NCBI GenBank assembly: GCA_963070105.1
Contig: OY718805.1
Span: 4,522,001-4,586,000 of the forward strand
Reading direction: 5' to 3'
Length of the DNA: 64,000 nucleotides
Source: Litomosoides sigmodontis
Lineage: Eukaryota > Nematoda > Chromadorea > Rhabditida > Onchocercidae
This document shows, piece by piece, positions 24,007 to 37,521 of this stretch. Within the stretch, counting starts at the first letter, position 1, and the number at the start of each line of letters is the position of its first letter. The notes under the pieces were generated by a model. That model was given only the letters and a program-made list of their open reading frames with translations. It did no database searches and was not told the origin of the DNA. The position numbers and the translations under genes were made by a program.

Positions 24007-25970
24007 GCCTGAATAATGTTTGAAGATTCACAGAAAGAGCACATTCATTCAAACGACAATTATTTTCTCGCACAATCAATTTACCCGTCTTATCTTATCA
24101 CTACTTCTTAACTTTTATCACAATTTTACACAAACTTTCAAAAATCGCACGAACATAGGTGTGTACTGCGTGTTAATTAGCTAACTGTTTTCCGAGATAA
24201 ATATTCGAGCAATCCACTTCGTTTCGTAGATTATAGATTATCGTGCTAAATTTATGAAACTTAAACTTTTCTTAAATTCATTTTTTTAATTGAAATAAAA
24301 TAATCGACGGTGAAATTTGATGAATATTTCAGGAATTTCAACAGCAATGAATGGGTAACTTTTGTTTAGAGTAAGAGGCTCTCTTCATTCATTCGCTTTG
24401 CAATATTTGCCAAAATAAATGAGAATGAGAACGACGACAACGACAACGTCAACGTCAACGTCAACGTCAACAACGGCGAACTCTCATCTGACCTAATTCC
24501 CTCCTTCGTCCAACGTCAAGTGATAGAAGGGCATGTGCGCAAGCGAGCGATTGCTTGACTGTTTCCGTCACCGTCCATGATGAATCATAGCACCACCGAC
24601 TTAATTTGAAAAAAGAGAAAGTAAACTGATATGCAACGATATGGTACGACGTGATATACCACACTGTCTTAGCTACCGCGAAAAGACAACTAAAGAATGA
24701 GTGGATGGGCAATTCCGTCAATTTCCGCCATCTCTAATGACTTATTTAAAAGTACAGCGACCTTTGTTCCATCACTGAAACACTCTTACGCCTCGAACTC
24801 AATTCAAATCAATAGGAATCCTGTCAAGGGGAAGGCTAAATTAAATTAGAGTGAGGAAGGAGTTCGAGTTCAAGTACAGAAGCACATTGATGATCGCACA
24901 TTATCACACACTTAATTCCCACGCTTTTTTATTTCATTCATACTAGGAAGATTTGCATCACATCGTCGCACTTCGCCTGATTTTCCACACTTTGAGAAAA
25001 GAACTAGGCGGTAGAACCTTTAAACATTTTCGCAATGAGAAGTGCTTTTTTTTCAAATTTAAGTCTTATACTATCGAATCACTGAACCATTTTTCCTTCG
25101 CTTTCGTTCTTCACCTTCGCTTTAAACACTATAAAATTTCTCGTCATCAATCTTTGAAAACTACACGCTAACAAATTTTGCAATCAATAAGAACTTTCAT
25201 ATTAAGCGAAAGTTGACAGAGCATAATTCCAATTCATTAAATTTTATCACCTAATTCAGTGATTCAGTAAGGCAAAAGTGTGTGATTCAGTAATTCGTAT
25301 TGACTAATTAACCTTAAAAGGCAAAAAAAACAATTTAAAACTAATCGATTTCATCTATAGATTTCTGGGTAACATTAAGCAATTTATATTGTTTAGTGGA
25401 GGGAAACTTCATATTCCAAATCTGAAATGGATCATTTCAATAAAACAGTCAATTTTTGAACTAAACAAATAGATGCATTAAATTTGTCAATTTTTTAAAA
25501 TAAACTGATAATTTAAAAAGTTAAAAAAACTAATCTCGAAATCAGTACACCAAGAGAAGAGAGGGCGTTAATTTATAAATATTTCAAAAATTAATTTGTC
25601 CGAACAAGCAACATTCAAAAGTGCCCAAAGTGGAAAAGACCGTGGAACGGAATTTCAGGTACAATCGGTAAAACAGTCGTACTTTTCTGCTTCGTAACTG
25701 CAACGATTGCTTTCAATGATTTGACTGTCGTAATGTGTTTAACTTTTTTTTTCGTTATGTTAAAATAACTGTGAAATGCTAAGCAACAGATTTCGATCGT
25801 TTGTTTTGTTTTATTCGGAGGAATTGTAAACATTTGTTAAATGGTCGCAAAATATTTCGCAAAATATTGTTTACGCGACTCTTTCTGTGTCCGAAAGGGC
25901 GCTTTCAGTCATTCCTTATTGCCTTATCATTTCATTTCGCCCAATTTACGCCTAGAAAAGTGCTTATCCT
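24007..25970. other. Upstream/intergenic region of the BTB gene
   Basis: No exon was recognised. A short hexamer repeat of ACGTCA type lies at 24431-24475. Two open frames (24467-24721 minus, 24953-25171 plus) have no recognisable features. Confidence 0.5.
24431..24475. repeat. Short ACGTCA/ACGACA hexamer repeat
   Basis: About seven imperfect hexamers based on AACGTC, read directly. Each ACGTCA resembles a CRE-type core; whether it acts as a regulatory site is unknown. Confidence 0.8.
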
Positions 25971-26440
25971 ACTACCACCACCACCACCACTACCACGACT
26001 ACCATCACCACCACCACCACGACTACCACGACTACCATCACCACCACTACCGCGACTACCATCACCACCACTACCACGACTACCATCACCACCACCACCA
26101 CGACTACCACGACTACCATCACCACCACTACCGCGACTACCATCACCACCACTACCACGACTACCATCACCACCACTACCACGACTACCATCACCACCAC
26201 TACCACGACTACCATCACCACCACTACCACGACTACCATCACCACCACTACCACGACTACCATCACCACCACTACCACGACTACCATCACCACCACTACC
26301 ACGACTACCATCACCACCACTACCACGACTACCATCACCACCACTACCACGACTACCATCACCACCACTACCACGACTACCATCACCACCACTACCACGA
26401 CTACCACCACCACCGCTACCAATGCTACTACTACTACTAC
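25971..26440. repeat. 24-bp minisatellite array
   Basis: About 18 tandem copies of the 24-bp unit CACCACCACTACCACGACTACCAT, given here as 5'-CACCACCACTAC plus CACGACTACCAT-3'. The 5' part has a higher-order pattern with longer CACCACCACGAC variants and CGCGAC variants; the 3' part is nearly homogeneous. The plus strand is almost free of T-rich and G-rich stretches. The array is open in three frames, giving Pro/Leu/Arg/Ser-rich, His/Tyr/Asp-rich and Val/Met-rich translations, which is expected for a unit length divisible by three. No gene is inferred. Confidence 0.92.
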
Positions 26441-29240
26441 CACCGCCAGCGGATCGGAGAGCTGTACCAAATACCGAATAGTTTGTGTTCCATTTAATTC
26501 TGCCCTACGATAGTGGTCGAAGAAATGAATAATTCACCAATCGATAAAAGCTTTTTTTGCTATCGAAATATTCGTTTGTGTCAACACCGAAAATGTCTAC
26601 AAATTCTGTCCTACCTAAAGTTCATTGTAAGGTCAATTATCACTTGCGATAATGCAATTTCCTAAATGTAATACTGAAATTAGTTGTCAACAATTCTCAC
26701 ATTACACTAATTTTTTGGAAATACAATTTCGATTAATTTGGTTCCGTACTGCTGCTACGTCAGAACCAAACTGCTGAATTTCGCAGTACGTCCATCCATA
26801 CGTGGAGAAAGTCTGCAGCACTGAGAATGCTTACGGTGATACTTCTGTGCATCGCTTGATGGGACACCACTTTGCACGACCACTTATCACTGAGCGTCCA
26901 TCTGATATCAAGCTATCGGTTTGGCTTGCTCTAGCGAGTTGGAAATCACTGATTGATTTGTGTCGGCAAAGCGGAGAAAAGTGGAAGACAAGTGAAGCAT
27001 CCAGCAGATTAATTAACAAAGGGATTGCGCCACCTCCCTTCTTTGCGATTCGCCGCACAGCAGCAATTAATTAACCCATTGCTAAGCTTCATCATTTACT
27101 GCTAGCACTCACGTGGTCTCTGCTGCATGTCTGCTTTGTTTTAGGATGCAAGCTTAACTCTGAAGTTTTTCATTTCATGCAAATGCCTCCGTTCCTCACA
27201 TCATCTCATTCCATCGTCATGAAGCACTAAATTAGACTAATTAAGTCACTCACACGCACACACCTATATATGCAGTTGACAATCTGAAACTTTTTTCCGA
27301 CTTTCTGGCACATCAGGTCAGTAGTCATCCATATTCTTCCACAAAGTAAGTGTCAACAGCAACAACACACAACCTATTCGAATCACTCAGAAACATTCAA
27401 TCCACGACAACTTTCTGACTGACGTAGTGGGCGGCTTTGGCACAGAAAAAAGGTTCCAACTACTTCAAATCGAACAAAACAGTAATGAAAATGAAATATC
27501 AAGCTTTTTAACAAGTGATTGTTTGTAATTGCACTTAGAATGAATTTTAACGACAACAATTTAATGTGCTAATCAATTCACTAAATGATTAACAGGAAAA
27601 AAGTCTTTCACTTATAACTGGTACTTTTCTTGCTAATTTTTAAAAAATAATGAAATTACATGGTAGAGTTAGTCCATTTAAAAATTTACTAAAAATCAAT
27701 GGCGCCGTGCATTTGTTACAGTTTTGTTGGTCAATTTGAAAATTTAATTTTTCTCTTTTTTTTCTTCCTTTTCTTCACTATGACTGATTTATATGAAAAA
27801 TGTATAAATTTATCGCGAACTTTTGCAACATGTCGATGATCAAAGTACATAGTGCACATTTCGCCAGCGCTCTGTAGCATCGTTGTAAAAGCAAAATTCT
27901 ATCAAAATGCTTATCAAATTTCGGTAGAAATTTTTGGATATTTATCGAATGAATTCATCAGTGCCTATTTCTTCCAAATTCACTCATCCCTTCTGTAATT
28001 GTTCTTCCTATATGCTTTATCAGTTAAATTAATTGCAAAATTTATCATACACCTAATTTGCCTATTCCTCCATTATACGCAATAAATTCCGTGCAATTTA
28101 ATTTTGAAATTAAATATTTTTACATCATATTCTATAGCATTTTTTTTTTAAATATTGTGATTTAACAATGATGGACGCATTTTTTTTAATTTGCCATATT
28201 ATTTTTCAATAACAATTGTGCCATTGTTATTGGTGGTGTTCAATGATATTAACTGACATTCATCGAGCAACTTCAAATTCGACGGCATTCTTTGAAAATT
28301 AAATTGCTCAAAACTTTTGCCTTCCAGGCATATCGCGAAAAACTCTACGATTTTATATGGAAGATAGAACTATTTGAATTTGTTATTAATAGCAATGACT
28401 CCATTGAATTTCAGTGATTTGACAGGGAATAATTGAAGTTTGAAAGCAAATTACAACTTTCATTTCAAAATTTTCTCTCTCATTGAAAAGAGAGAAATAG
28501 CTAAGTGAATGTGAGTCAACGAAAGCTTGCAAATGCTTGAAATTTATTTTTCATTCTGATATCGGTGATTCTGGTGAGCAATTTCAAACCAGTACAACTC
28601 ACGCACACACGCACACACCATGACGTACACTTGCAAATTCTCCGTTGCTTTCTTCTTCTTCCTCTCTATCAAAGGTTTATCAAAAATTCGCCGAATTTTC
28701 GATAACAAAAGCTTTTCAGAGAATTGTTTCTGCAAAATATGAACAGAAAAAATATTTTTATTGAAAATAATTTACGTTATTGGATTATTTTCATAATTTA
28801 ATGCAAGTAATTAACGAACAAAAATTATTTCATTAATATTATTACTCACTTTCAAAAGGCATCAACAAGAATGGTGGGATCGCTTGATCCGATCTCTCCC
28901 TCTCTCCCTCTCTTCTCTCTCTCTCTCTCTGTCGCAGTGTCGGTGAAGATATTTGAAGCGAAGAGTGTAGTTAGTTAGTTGTAGCATTTTGCATTTGATC
29001 CGATTGTTCAGCTTTCAAACACTTTTTTGTGGCGACATAAAGGCCCTCTCTGGTCGTCGCTGAGAGGTATCTTCGGTGTTCCTCTAAAAAGCATCAAAAA
29101 GCTGTGTAGCAAAGTGAATCTCTCTCTCTCTCCTTCTCTCTTTCTGTGGATGTCCGTGTTCGCTCTCTTGTTTGATATCAATTTCTCTGCCAGATCGATG
29201 AATAATCGCAGTTGAAAATTTTATAAGGAAAAAGAAAGTT
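26441..29240. other. Gene-poor region
   Basis: No exon with homology or phase-consistent splicing was seen. Around 26802-27074 both strands are open and somewhat GC-richer, but no domain is recognisable. A CT-rich tract lies at 28893-28930. Confidence 0.5.
28893..28930. repeat. (CT)n-rich tract
   Basis: Polypyrimidine CT and CCCT repeats, read directly. Confidence 0.9.
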
Positions 29241-29518
29241 GTTTTGATCCAAATTTTAATGGCCTAATTTTCCAGCTTATTTTGCATATCTCAAAATGAA
29301 CCTTTTAATTATTGCAGCAATTCCTCTTGTTATCTCACCTTAAGATGAAACAAATTTTAATGCCTGAAAAATGTCTGTTGAAAAGAAAGCGACAAGCGGC
29401 AAGAAATTCACAAACAACCAAAAAGGTGTTTTTCTTGAAAGGGAAATTTCGAAATGACAGAAGGAAAACATATTTAAAAGTGTATTTTGGCGTTTAAATA
29501 AGTTCAGTGATGAGAGTT
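29241..29518 (+). repeat. Left arm of a 278-bp inverted repeat
   Basis: This segment matches the reverse complement of 33298-33575 over its full length. I saw two substitutions: AACCTTTT versus AGCCTTTT, and AAGGTGTT versus AAGATGTT. Beyond 29518 similarity to the other arm continues but with several indels (to about 29580). Confidence 0.92.
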
Positions 29519-32147
29519 GCATTACGAAAAAATGCTCCAGCAATTTCCAAGAAATATTATCCAACGAAAAAAAGCTATGAAAGATTACTAAAAGTTTGAT
29601 TTTGTCAAGTTAACTCTAAGACATCTCTTTCGGCTTTAGACAGGCTTAACGCAATTGTATACTTACCTTTCTTACGAATTTTCACGGAAAAACTCATCTC
29701 ATCAGTTCAGCTGCTCCATATTACTTACCTGCGTTTTAAAAATACGGAAAAACTCATCTCAACCGTTTTAAAAATATTTTCAAAAAAATTTCAAAACTTA
29801 ACGAACAAGTTTATTAAACTATAATTCGTGATTGCTGGAGTGATCGAAATTTCTCCAACATGAATATTTTAAAATAATCAAAAAAATATTGCAAAAATTT
29901 TCAATATTTCTCCCAGTGAAATCATTTAGTGTAAGATGAAATAAATCGAAATTGCTGAGCAGCTAAATTAATTGGTCTTTTGATCGTTTTAAATTGTCTG
30001 ATAAACCAATCCACGTAAATTACCGGTGGGTTCTGTCTAAGAATTAAGCTCGCATTTACTACTTCTCCAACGGTTATCGTAAAAGGCTGATGAGAGGTTG
30101 CGAGCTTTCTTCGTTTCCGATGGAACTATAAGAGTGATGGTGTGATGTACTTTGTTGATTGATGGATCGATCGATCGATTGATCGTAAAATGCTTTGTTC
30201 ATTGAGCTCTCTCATTGTTTCCCAATGGAAGCAAATATTGCATCCATCAATTCGATCTGATCCGATTCTCATCGATCGGAATCGATTCAAATGAGTATGA
30301 TGCTACACATATTTGTATTCAATCGCATTTCCCAACCAAATTAGTCCTACCAGAGGTGGCGATATTTTCTGGGAAGTTATCTTACGGCACTTCAGAACAA
30401 AAATTTTCCATTGAACAATGAAATCTTTGTTTGAATTATTTGTCACATAAAAATCATACAAAAACTCATATTGTTGAAAGTTTTTTTTGAAAAAAAATGA
30501 AAAATTTCATTTTATAAAGTAGTTCTCTTTTTGTTGTTAAAAATAAAAAATTTACTGGTAAAATTAAGGGTTGAAATTGTGCGATGCAACAGATTTATTA
30601 TTTCGAAGTTTCAGACCAACTTAAGTGACGAAAAAAGTAATGAATCATGTAGGTGACATTGGACATTGTGTTTTTGCTATGCTGCAAAAATTATTTCATT
30701 TCTAATATTCACAATTTCCATTTATCATTTAGTGAAAATTATTGCTGTTTATTTCTCTTGACGTTTGAATTCAAACAAAATAATAGGATAATTAATTCTT
30801 ACTCGCTTTCTGACTTTTACATTCGAGGGGATAGTAAAATCAAAGCGGTCGTGAAATACGATTCTTTATTTACCTTAGTTCCTCTTGTTTTGCCGCCCTT
30901 CAGTTTAAACGGACTATGAATTGTGCTCATCCGGTACAATCAATAAGCACTAACAGAATTCACCTCAAATAGCTAATCAGTTAATTAGCAATCCATTCCC
31001 ATCCATCCCAAACTAAAAGTTTGAATTATTTCAAAAATTTGAGTATTTTTTACTAGCCTCTTAAGAATGCTACTTTTCCACTGAAATGCACTGAATAGCT
31101 TGTGGAGGAGAATGTCTGACACACGAAGGTAATGACACTTTTCCAAATAAAAAGACTCAGCAAAGTTTACTACTTTGAGTTACACGTAACACACAAAACA
31201 TACTTACTTACATGCATGCGTGTTTCCACTTTCCGTCTTATCGATGCGTTTTTCAAAAACAAAAGTTAAACAGTGCGAGGCAGAATGTCAACAGCGTAGA
31301 ATGCATTTGCATCATAAAGTATTCCACTGCTTTTTTTCCCTTTACTTTCTCGTTCTCTCCAAAATTCACACATCGAAATTGAATTTCCGACGTGTGCAAT
31401 CGCTGCTTACTCATCTCTTCTCATTATAGCTTATCTTTTGCATTTGTAGAATAAGAAGAAGTATGTTGCAAGGCTGGTAGTGCACTGTGAAAGTTTACAA
31501 AACGAATGGAACAATTTAATTTTATTTAAAAATCGCTTAAAAGTTTGGTTCAGTGCTTACTGGGTGATTTAAAATTTCATTTATTTTCACTTTATAAGCT
31601 GTTAAAAGTCACATTTTAATGGTAGAATGGAATAGGTTTGGTTAATTTGAATAATGAAGAAAGACATATACGGCATAAGACAATTACCAGAAATTATGAT
31701 TAGCTGAATCGATCATTCAGAGTTTCTCATTTATCGGTCGCACCAACTGATTTGCTAGCATTTGTTGCGGTAGCGATTCGGAAGTGATTCAATTTCATTT
31801 TGACTGTACCGATCGATCGAAATACTAGTGGTAATGGTGGAGTAGAAGTGAAACAGTTTTACAAACGTACGTACGCACTTAGCCGTAGTGGCACCCATCC
31901 AGTGAAGTGCATAAACAAGGACTCATTCCACGACACATGAAACTGCCCGTAGTAAACAAGGAAGGAATCATCTGATCGTTTCATCAATGAATCAGTTTAT
32001 TTTGCAATTGTAAATCAAAGAACCATGCAAACAAACTAAATTAAACGGCAATTTATCATTTTATTTGAGAATATTTGCGCATAAACAATTCTTTTGACAC
32101 ACAACAAAAATGCATTGATTTTAACACAAAATTATTTTACCTTTCCG
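29519..32147. other. Gene-poor interior of the inverted repeat
   Basis: AT-rich, no recognised gene. A short direct repeat of ACGGAAAAACTCATCTCA occurs near 29683 and 29743. GATC-rich alternations lie near 30165-30185 and 31811-31820. Confidence 0.5.
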
Positions 32148-32190
32148 ACGCACACACACGCACACACACGCACGCACACACACGCATACG
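32148..32190. repeat. (CA)n/(CG) imperfect microsatellite
   Basis: CA repeats interrupted by CG, located about 550 bp before the long (AC)n tract. Confidence 0.9.
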
Positions 32191-32732
32191 CAGGACGGAT
32201 TTGTTACTTTTTTGTAACTTCTGGAAGAAGGCATTAGTGATGCTTGAGAGCATTTGTCAATTTGTGCATTTACAAAATCTCTTCGGACCATTCTGTGTTA
32301 GAAAATTTTTGCAAGAAAGATATTAAAATGATAACGCATCGATTTCACAGCAATTTAACATCACAATATATACAGCAATTAATTTAGTTTTCGTCAAAAT
32401 TTTCATCACACTTCTATCGGAAATCCGAATTGAACATAGCACAAATTATAGATATCTAGAAGTCATTTGACAATTAATTAGCAAAGAGATTGATTTTACA
32501 ACTGCATAGCCTTTGCGGTAGTCAAGACAGTTAATCGTTTGCAAACTTTATTTACCGCTCGCATAACCGTACTTATCGTACACGACCTTTGATGTGCCGA
32601 CCGTCTGATGCTTTGCAATATACATCCTTTGTTTCAAGCTGTCCCCTTCCTCATTGATTGTAAATTCTTCGTGACATTTCATTTACTCATAATCCAACTC
32701 TAAAATAGTATGTACCATTACTTAAGCCACTC

Positions 32733-32924
<192 letters not shown>

Positions 32925-33082
32925 GCATGTACATTTGTGTGTATATATATACACTTAGGAAGAATAGGCGGGGAAGATCAAGCAGGTCGTTTAGTACTTC
33001 CCATTCACCCCATACTTCCTCACTCATTCATTACCGTACATCGTTGTACTACCAGAAGCAGTACGTTGATGCTTCTTGCACT

Positions 33083-33536
33083 CTAAGCTAATTCTGATGT
33101 TATCAATAAATTAAGTTCTATTAACGATATCACTTCTTCAGTACAATTATCAGTATCAGTCATTGAGAAGGCAACCTGTTCGGGTAATCCAGAAACTTCT
33201 CGGAACTCACAACAAATTTTAGTAGCTTTTTTCCGTTGGATAATATTCCTTGGAATATAAATTGCTGGAGCAATCATTTCCCAACCATTTCGTAAGTAAC
33301 TCTCATCACTGAACTTATTTAAACGCCAAAATACACTTTTAAATATGTTTTCCTTCTGTCATTTCGAAATTTCCCTTTCAAGAAAAACATCTTTTTGGTT
33401 GTTTGTGAATTTCTTGCCGCTTGTCGCTTTCTTTTCAACAGACATTTTTCAGGCATTAAAATTTGTTTCATCTTAAGGTGAGATAACAAGAGGAATTGCT
33501 GCAATAATTAAAAGGCTCATTTTGAGATATGCAAAA
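33083..33536 (-). CDS. Possible small gene on the right inverted-repeat arm
   Basis: Minus strand. A frame ending at 33083 covers about 33350-33083 and contains the blocks FSDESYL, EMIAPAIYIPR, ATKICCEFREVSG and TEEVISLIELNLL. Upstream on the same strand at about 33520 is a short hydrophobic start, MSLLIIAAIPLVIS, that could be a signal peptide. The two are separated by stops, so splicing would be required and is not resolved. The left repeat arm carries the hydrophobic start but a damaged version of the downstream frame. No family was recognised, and chance is possible. Confidence 0.22.
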
Positions 33537-33575
33537 TAAGCTGGAAAATTAGGCCATTAAAATTTGGATCAAAAC
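33298..33575 (-). repeat. Right arm of the 278-bp inverted repeat
   Basis: Reverse complement of 29241-29518 at roughly 99% identity by eye. The arms are separated by about 3.8 kb. No target-site duplication or transposase was recognised at the ends. Confidence 0.92.
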
Positions 33576-35244
33576 TTTTTTCTCCTAATTTCAAAAGAGC
33601 AAGGATATATATGTATAAGACAAATCATTTCATGGATATATAGATATATCCATGAATGATTCATTTCATTGCACACTTCTTTGCATTTTTAAATGCAATC
33701 TCTGATGCTTCAATTCACTGAAGACAATTTCAGACCAAAAAATGAAATTTCGCTTGCCATCATTTCTTGCACTGTGCCTTTAAGGAAAGGGATGAGAGCA
33801 GACAGGGAGAAGTTTGAAGCTTTCAAACTGCTAGAAAGTTGCATGGAAATGAGCGTATCCCTCATGTACGATTTGATGTCGATGTTTCCAAACAGCTAAA
33901 GTGAGGGTAGAAACGTGCAGCTCGCGATTATTTCAGGTTCATGGTATATTAACTTGCAACGAACCTGTTTCATCTAGTCGTTATACAAACATTGTAGAGG
34001 TTAGCTGAGAGTATAATCCAAAATCTTTGCTGGTCGTTTTCACTACACCATCACTTCGTTTAATGTAGTAAGAAAATTAATTTCAAAAAATGAAATTCTT
34101 TAAGGTAGTCTTGAAAAAAAGAACAGCTTTTGCTTTTGACAGGACAATGGTTTGCAATTCGTTTTTTTTTAGGGATTTTCTCATTTATACGATTCTCATC
34201 AATCGTTCTTTTACATTTATGGCCAGGTAATTTGTACTGACGTGTGGAAAAGGTGTTAAATGAGTAAATTGAAATTTTTAAATGCCAAAATGTGCTCCCA
34301 CTCCCTCTCCCTCTCTTTCTCGTTCAGTGATCTTTTCTTTGAAAATCGTTTCTTCAAATTTCATTTCACATTGTTTTCAACGATGTCTGCTTGTGTACTG
34401 TTAGTCATGCCTAAAAATGCATCCGCGCAATTGGCAGCAAACAGCAGCAAGCTGCTATGAGAAATTGAACATTTCCCATTTCCATATGAAATTCTTGTCT
34501 AATTTTGTGTGTGCTAAATTTCTCCAAAACGTTTGCAACGTTGTCTAAGGCCTATAATACCTGCAAGAAATAGTATCATAGCTGATGGATTTGCAGCTGC
34601 AATTGTTACTAATATTCTGTTGAAATTTGCTGTGTAAGAGGGAGAAGGAGAGGGGGTAGGGGGGGGGGGGTTGAATTTCCAAAAACAAATCTACCACGCC
34701 ACCCACTCCGATCCTCCGTGAGAACCGCATCCAGTCGGTCGGTAGGCATCATCACGATTACGACAACAACACCGACTACTACTGGTTCCCGATCACTCTG
34801 ATCGCAATGTCAAATAATAGAGCTAGTGACACAGTGTGACACATTCACTTCATTTTAAGCAATTTGAATAAAGTTTTCTTTTCAGTCTAACTCACTCTCA
34901 AACGTACATCTCTCACACATCTCATCAGTCTAACTTATCCAATTCTTTTATTAAGCGATATGTAATTCTTACGAAATACATCTCTTCTTACTAATACTTG
35001 AGTCCCAAATCCCTCCTTTCTTCCTCTTTGTACCATTATAAAAGTTGTGAAGTTGAAATTTCAATGTTGCAAGAAGTTTTGCATTATGTTTACATAAATG
35101 TTGAACTTTTCCTTAAAAAAAGCAGTTCTTTGCGAATTACAGTAGAAGGGTTTTAGTAGGCTTGTGAAAGCATCTCTAATGAATTTCGTTCCGTCTTTGT
35201 CTATTGCTTCTCAAAGGTCTGCCGACAACACCGACTCTTTCGCA
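33576..35244. other. Gene-poor region
   Basis: No exon recognised. Contains a short palindrome-like ATATAT/GATATATC cluster near 33607-33650 and a run of G at about 34660-34670. Confidence 0.5.
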
Positions 35245-35449
35245 AGCAGTATGGTCACCGCCGAACAGGCCTGGTAAAGGATGTCTACTCACAGAGACTT
35301 TAGCAACAACAAAGCTTAATTTGATAGGTTCTAAGTAATTTGTGTTAGCAGTACGGTCACCGCCGAACAGGCCTGGCAAAAGGATGTCTACTCACAGAGA
35401 CTTTAGCAACAACAAAGCTTAATTTGATAGGTTCTAAGTAATTTGTGTT
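35245..35449. repeat. Tandem duplication of about 102 bp
   Basis: Copy one is 35245-35346 and copy two 35347-35449. They differ by a few bases (ATGGTC versus ACGGTC, and one extra A after CCTGG). The duplicated unit is locally GC-richer at its start. No coding function is evident. Confidence 0.93.
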
Positions 35450-36630
35450 GACGATGAAGTCAGTGAAATCACTTAGATGGGGTCAGAGTCCATCGTGTCA
35501 CTTCTCTCAGTGGCGGTTTATCAAGTAGAATATAGAAATTTTCAAAATTTTAGATGAAATCGTACAATTTCACTGTTCATTTTTCTCTTCCCGTAAACAA
35601 AGGATTGTATTTCTGCCCGAAAAGGAAAGTGTTTCGTGCTTTCTAGCTTTTTTCAATTTCATTTAGCTTTTCATGGCAGACATTTTAAAAGTACAAAAGA
35701 GTTGGCAAAGTTGTTGCAACTGTTTTATTCCTTTATTCCTTACATACACTTTTTTTCTCCTCATGGCAATATTTAAAATTTGTTGAAGTTTTTTTGCAAC
35801 TTTAACTTGATCTGAACGATGGGTTTATTAATGCATTTTGTTTTCAAAAAAAAGATAATAATTTGAGCTATATTAATTCGCGCAAATTTTGACCTTTTTG
35901 AATTCTTGCTTGCTGAAATAGAAAGTGATATTTGTCTGTAAGTTAAATTTTGAGGAATGATAATAAAAAAAATTAGTTAAATTTCACTCACTCACAAAAA
36001 ACGTTCATACGCCGAGTGAAAGAAAACGAAAAGAGTATTCGCGCCATCCGCACTTCACACACCGATTGATTTAATTTCAATAAATTACATTTTCTTAATT
36101 ATTATTTATGTTTATACGCATGAGGGCAGGGAATGACGCATATTTTCCGGCAATGATTGCGTCAGTTTTTTAATGCATTAGCGTTAGCAGGAACAGTAAT
36201 TAATGACTTGCAAATTTATACTTTGAAAATTGCGTCATTCCACAAGTCATATATTTCATATGTGAGCGTTTACTATAAACAACGGGAATATTTGCTAAAT
36301 TTAAACGAAATTTTCAATACAAATTTAACAGATAACATTTCACGCATTTTATTTTAATCGACGATGCCAAATCTCAGTTGCGTCACTGATCGTAGAGATT
36401 TTGGATGGCATCCATCTTGTTCGGCGTTCCCAAAAGGAAAAACACATTAGAAGCTATGAAACATTTGCTAATTTTCCAAAGCATTGTAAATACTTAGTGA
36501 ATTAATGCTTAAATGAAAAATTCAAATGTAAAAATAATTTAGAATTCTTTCTTCCTGCGACTATTATCACAACAACGATAGTTTAAAAGAGACGCATTCT
36601 CTTTTCAGCTCACTTCAAACGCTTTGTTCA

Positions 36631-36674
36631 GGAGAGAGAGAGAGAGGGAGGGAGGGAGGGAGAGAGGAAGAGAG
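36631..36674. repeat. (GA)n/(GGGA)n tract
   Basis: Purine-rich GA repeats passing into GGGA repeats, read directly. Confidence 0.92.
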
Positions 36675-37375
36675 CTTCATCTTTTGTTTAGGTGATTTAA
36701 AAATCTAGTAATAATGTGTGAATTCTTCGTTAATATAGGAAAACTAATTACTTTCAGAGAAAAAAAAACCAGCCACAATAAATCCTATCAGTGACTGATA
36801 TTAACCGTATTATTAAAATTAATTCGTTGTAAAATTTCCATTCAGTACGGCGCAATTGAGAGGAGGGAGCTCAGTTGCACGACGCTTTATTCTTCGCTTT
36901 CGGCAGTCATTGTTTTTGTGCTTAACACCATTGTCACACTTTACGGGTGTTGTAGCGCAGACGTTTAACAATGACGTGTAAAATCTAAGAAAAAAAATTT
37001 GAAAGATTGAATTTATTAATTTTATACCGAAATCTTTTAATGTTTAGACGCACTTCGTTTGCCTGTTAAAACTCACCTGTCTTTGATTTACCGATTTTTG
37101 ATCTCATTTGTAATGCGAGGAAGAAATTTTTCCCTATTATTTTGACTGTTCAAACTTTGTTTCTCTTTTTAACAGTCACTTTTTCTTCCCGCTACTTGTC
37201 CGAATTTCGGCATTTTTTCATTTCTAATTGACAGTTTAATTTATCGAACAAGAAAGTTCACAGTTACTATAAAAAGAAATTAGCGTTTCCTTCCATTCTC
37301 TTCTTGACCGCTTGTGACTTTACTTACTTTACCTTCAGGAGGAAATGTAAAAGTACTGATGAAGTTCATTTCAAA

Positions 37376-37521
<146 letters not shown>

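Noticed and set aside
25971..26440. CRISPR-like array
   Set aside because: Units are contiguous 24-bp tandem repeats with no unique spacers, in a eukaryotic genome.
25801..26497. Long overlapping open frames on both strands rich in Pro/Leu, His/Tyr or Val
   Set aside because: They are by-products of the 24-bp repeat array, which is open in several frames; no flanking exon, signal or homology supports a protein.
26802..27074. Open frames on both strands in a GC-richer patch
   Set aside because: No domain, no clear splice partners, and both strands are equally open; left unannotated.
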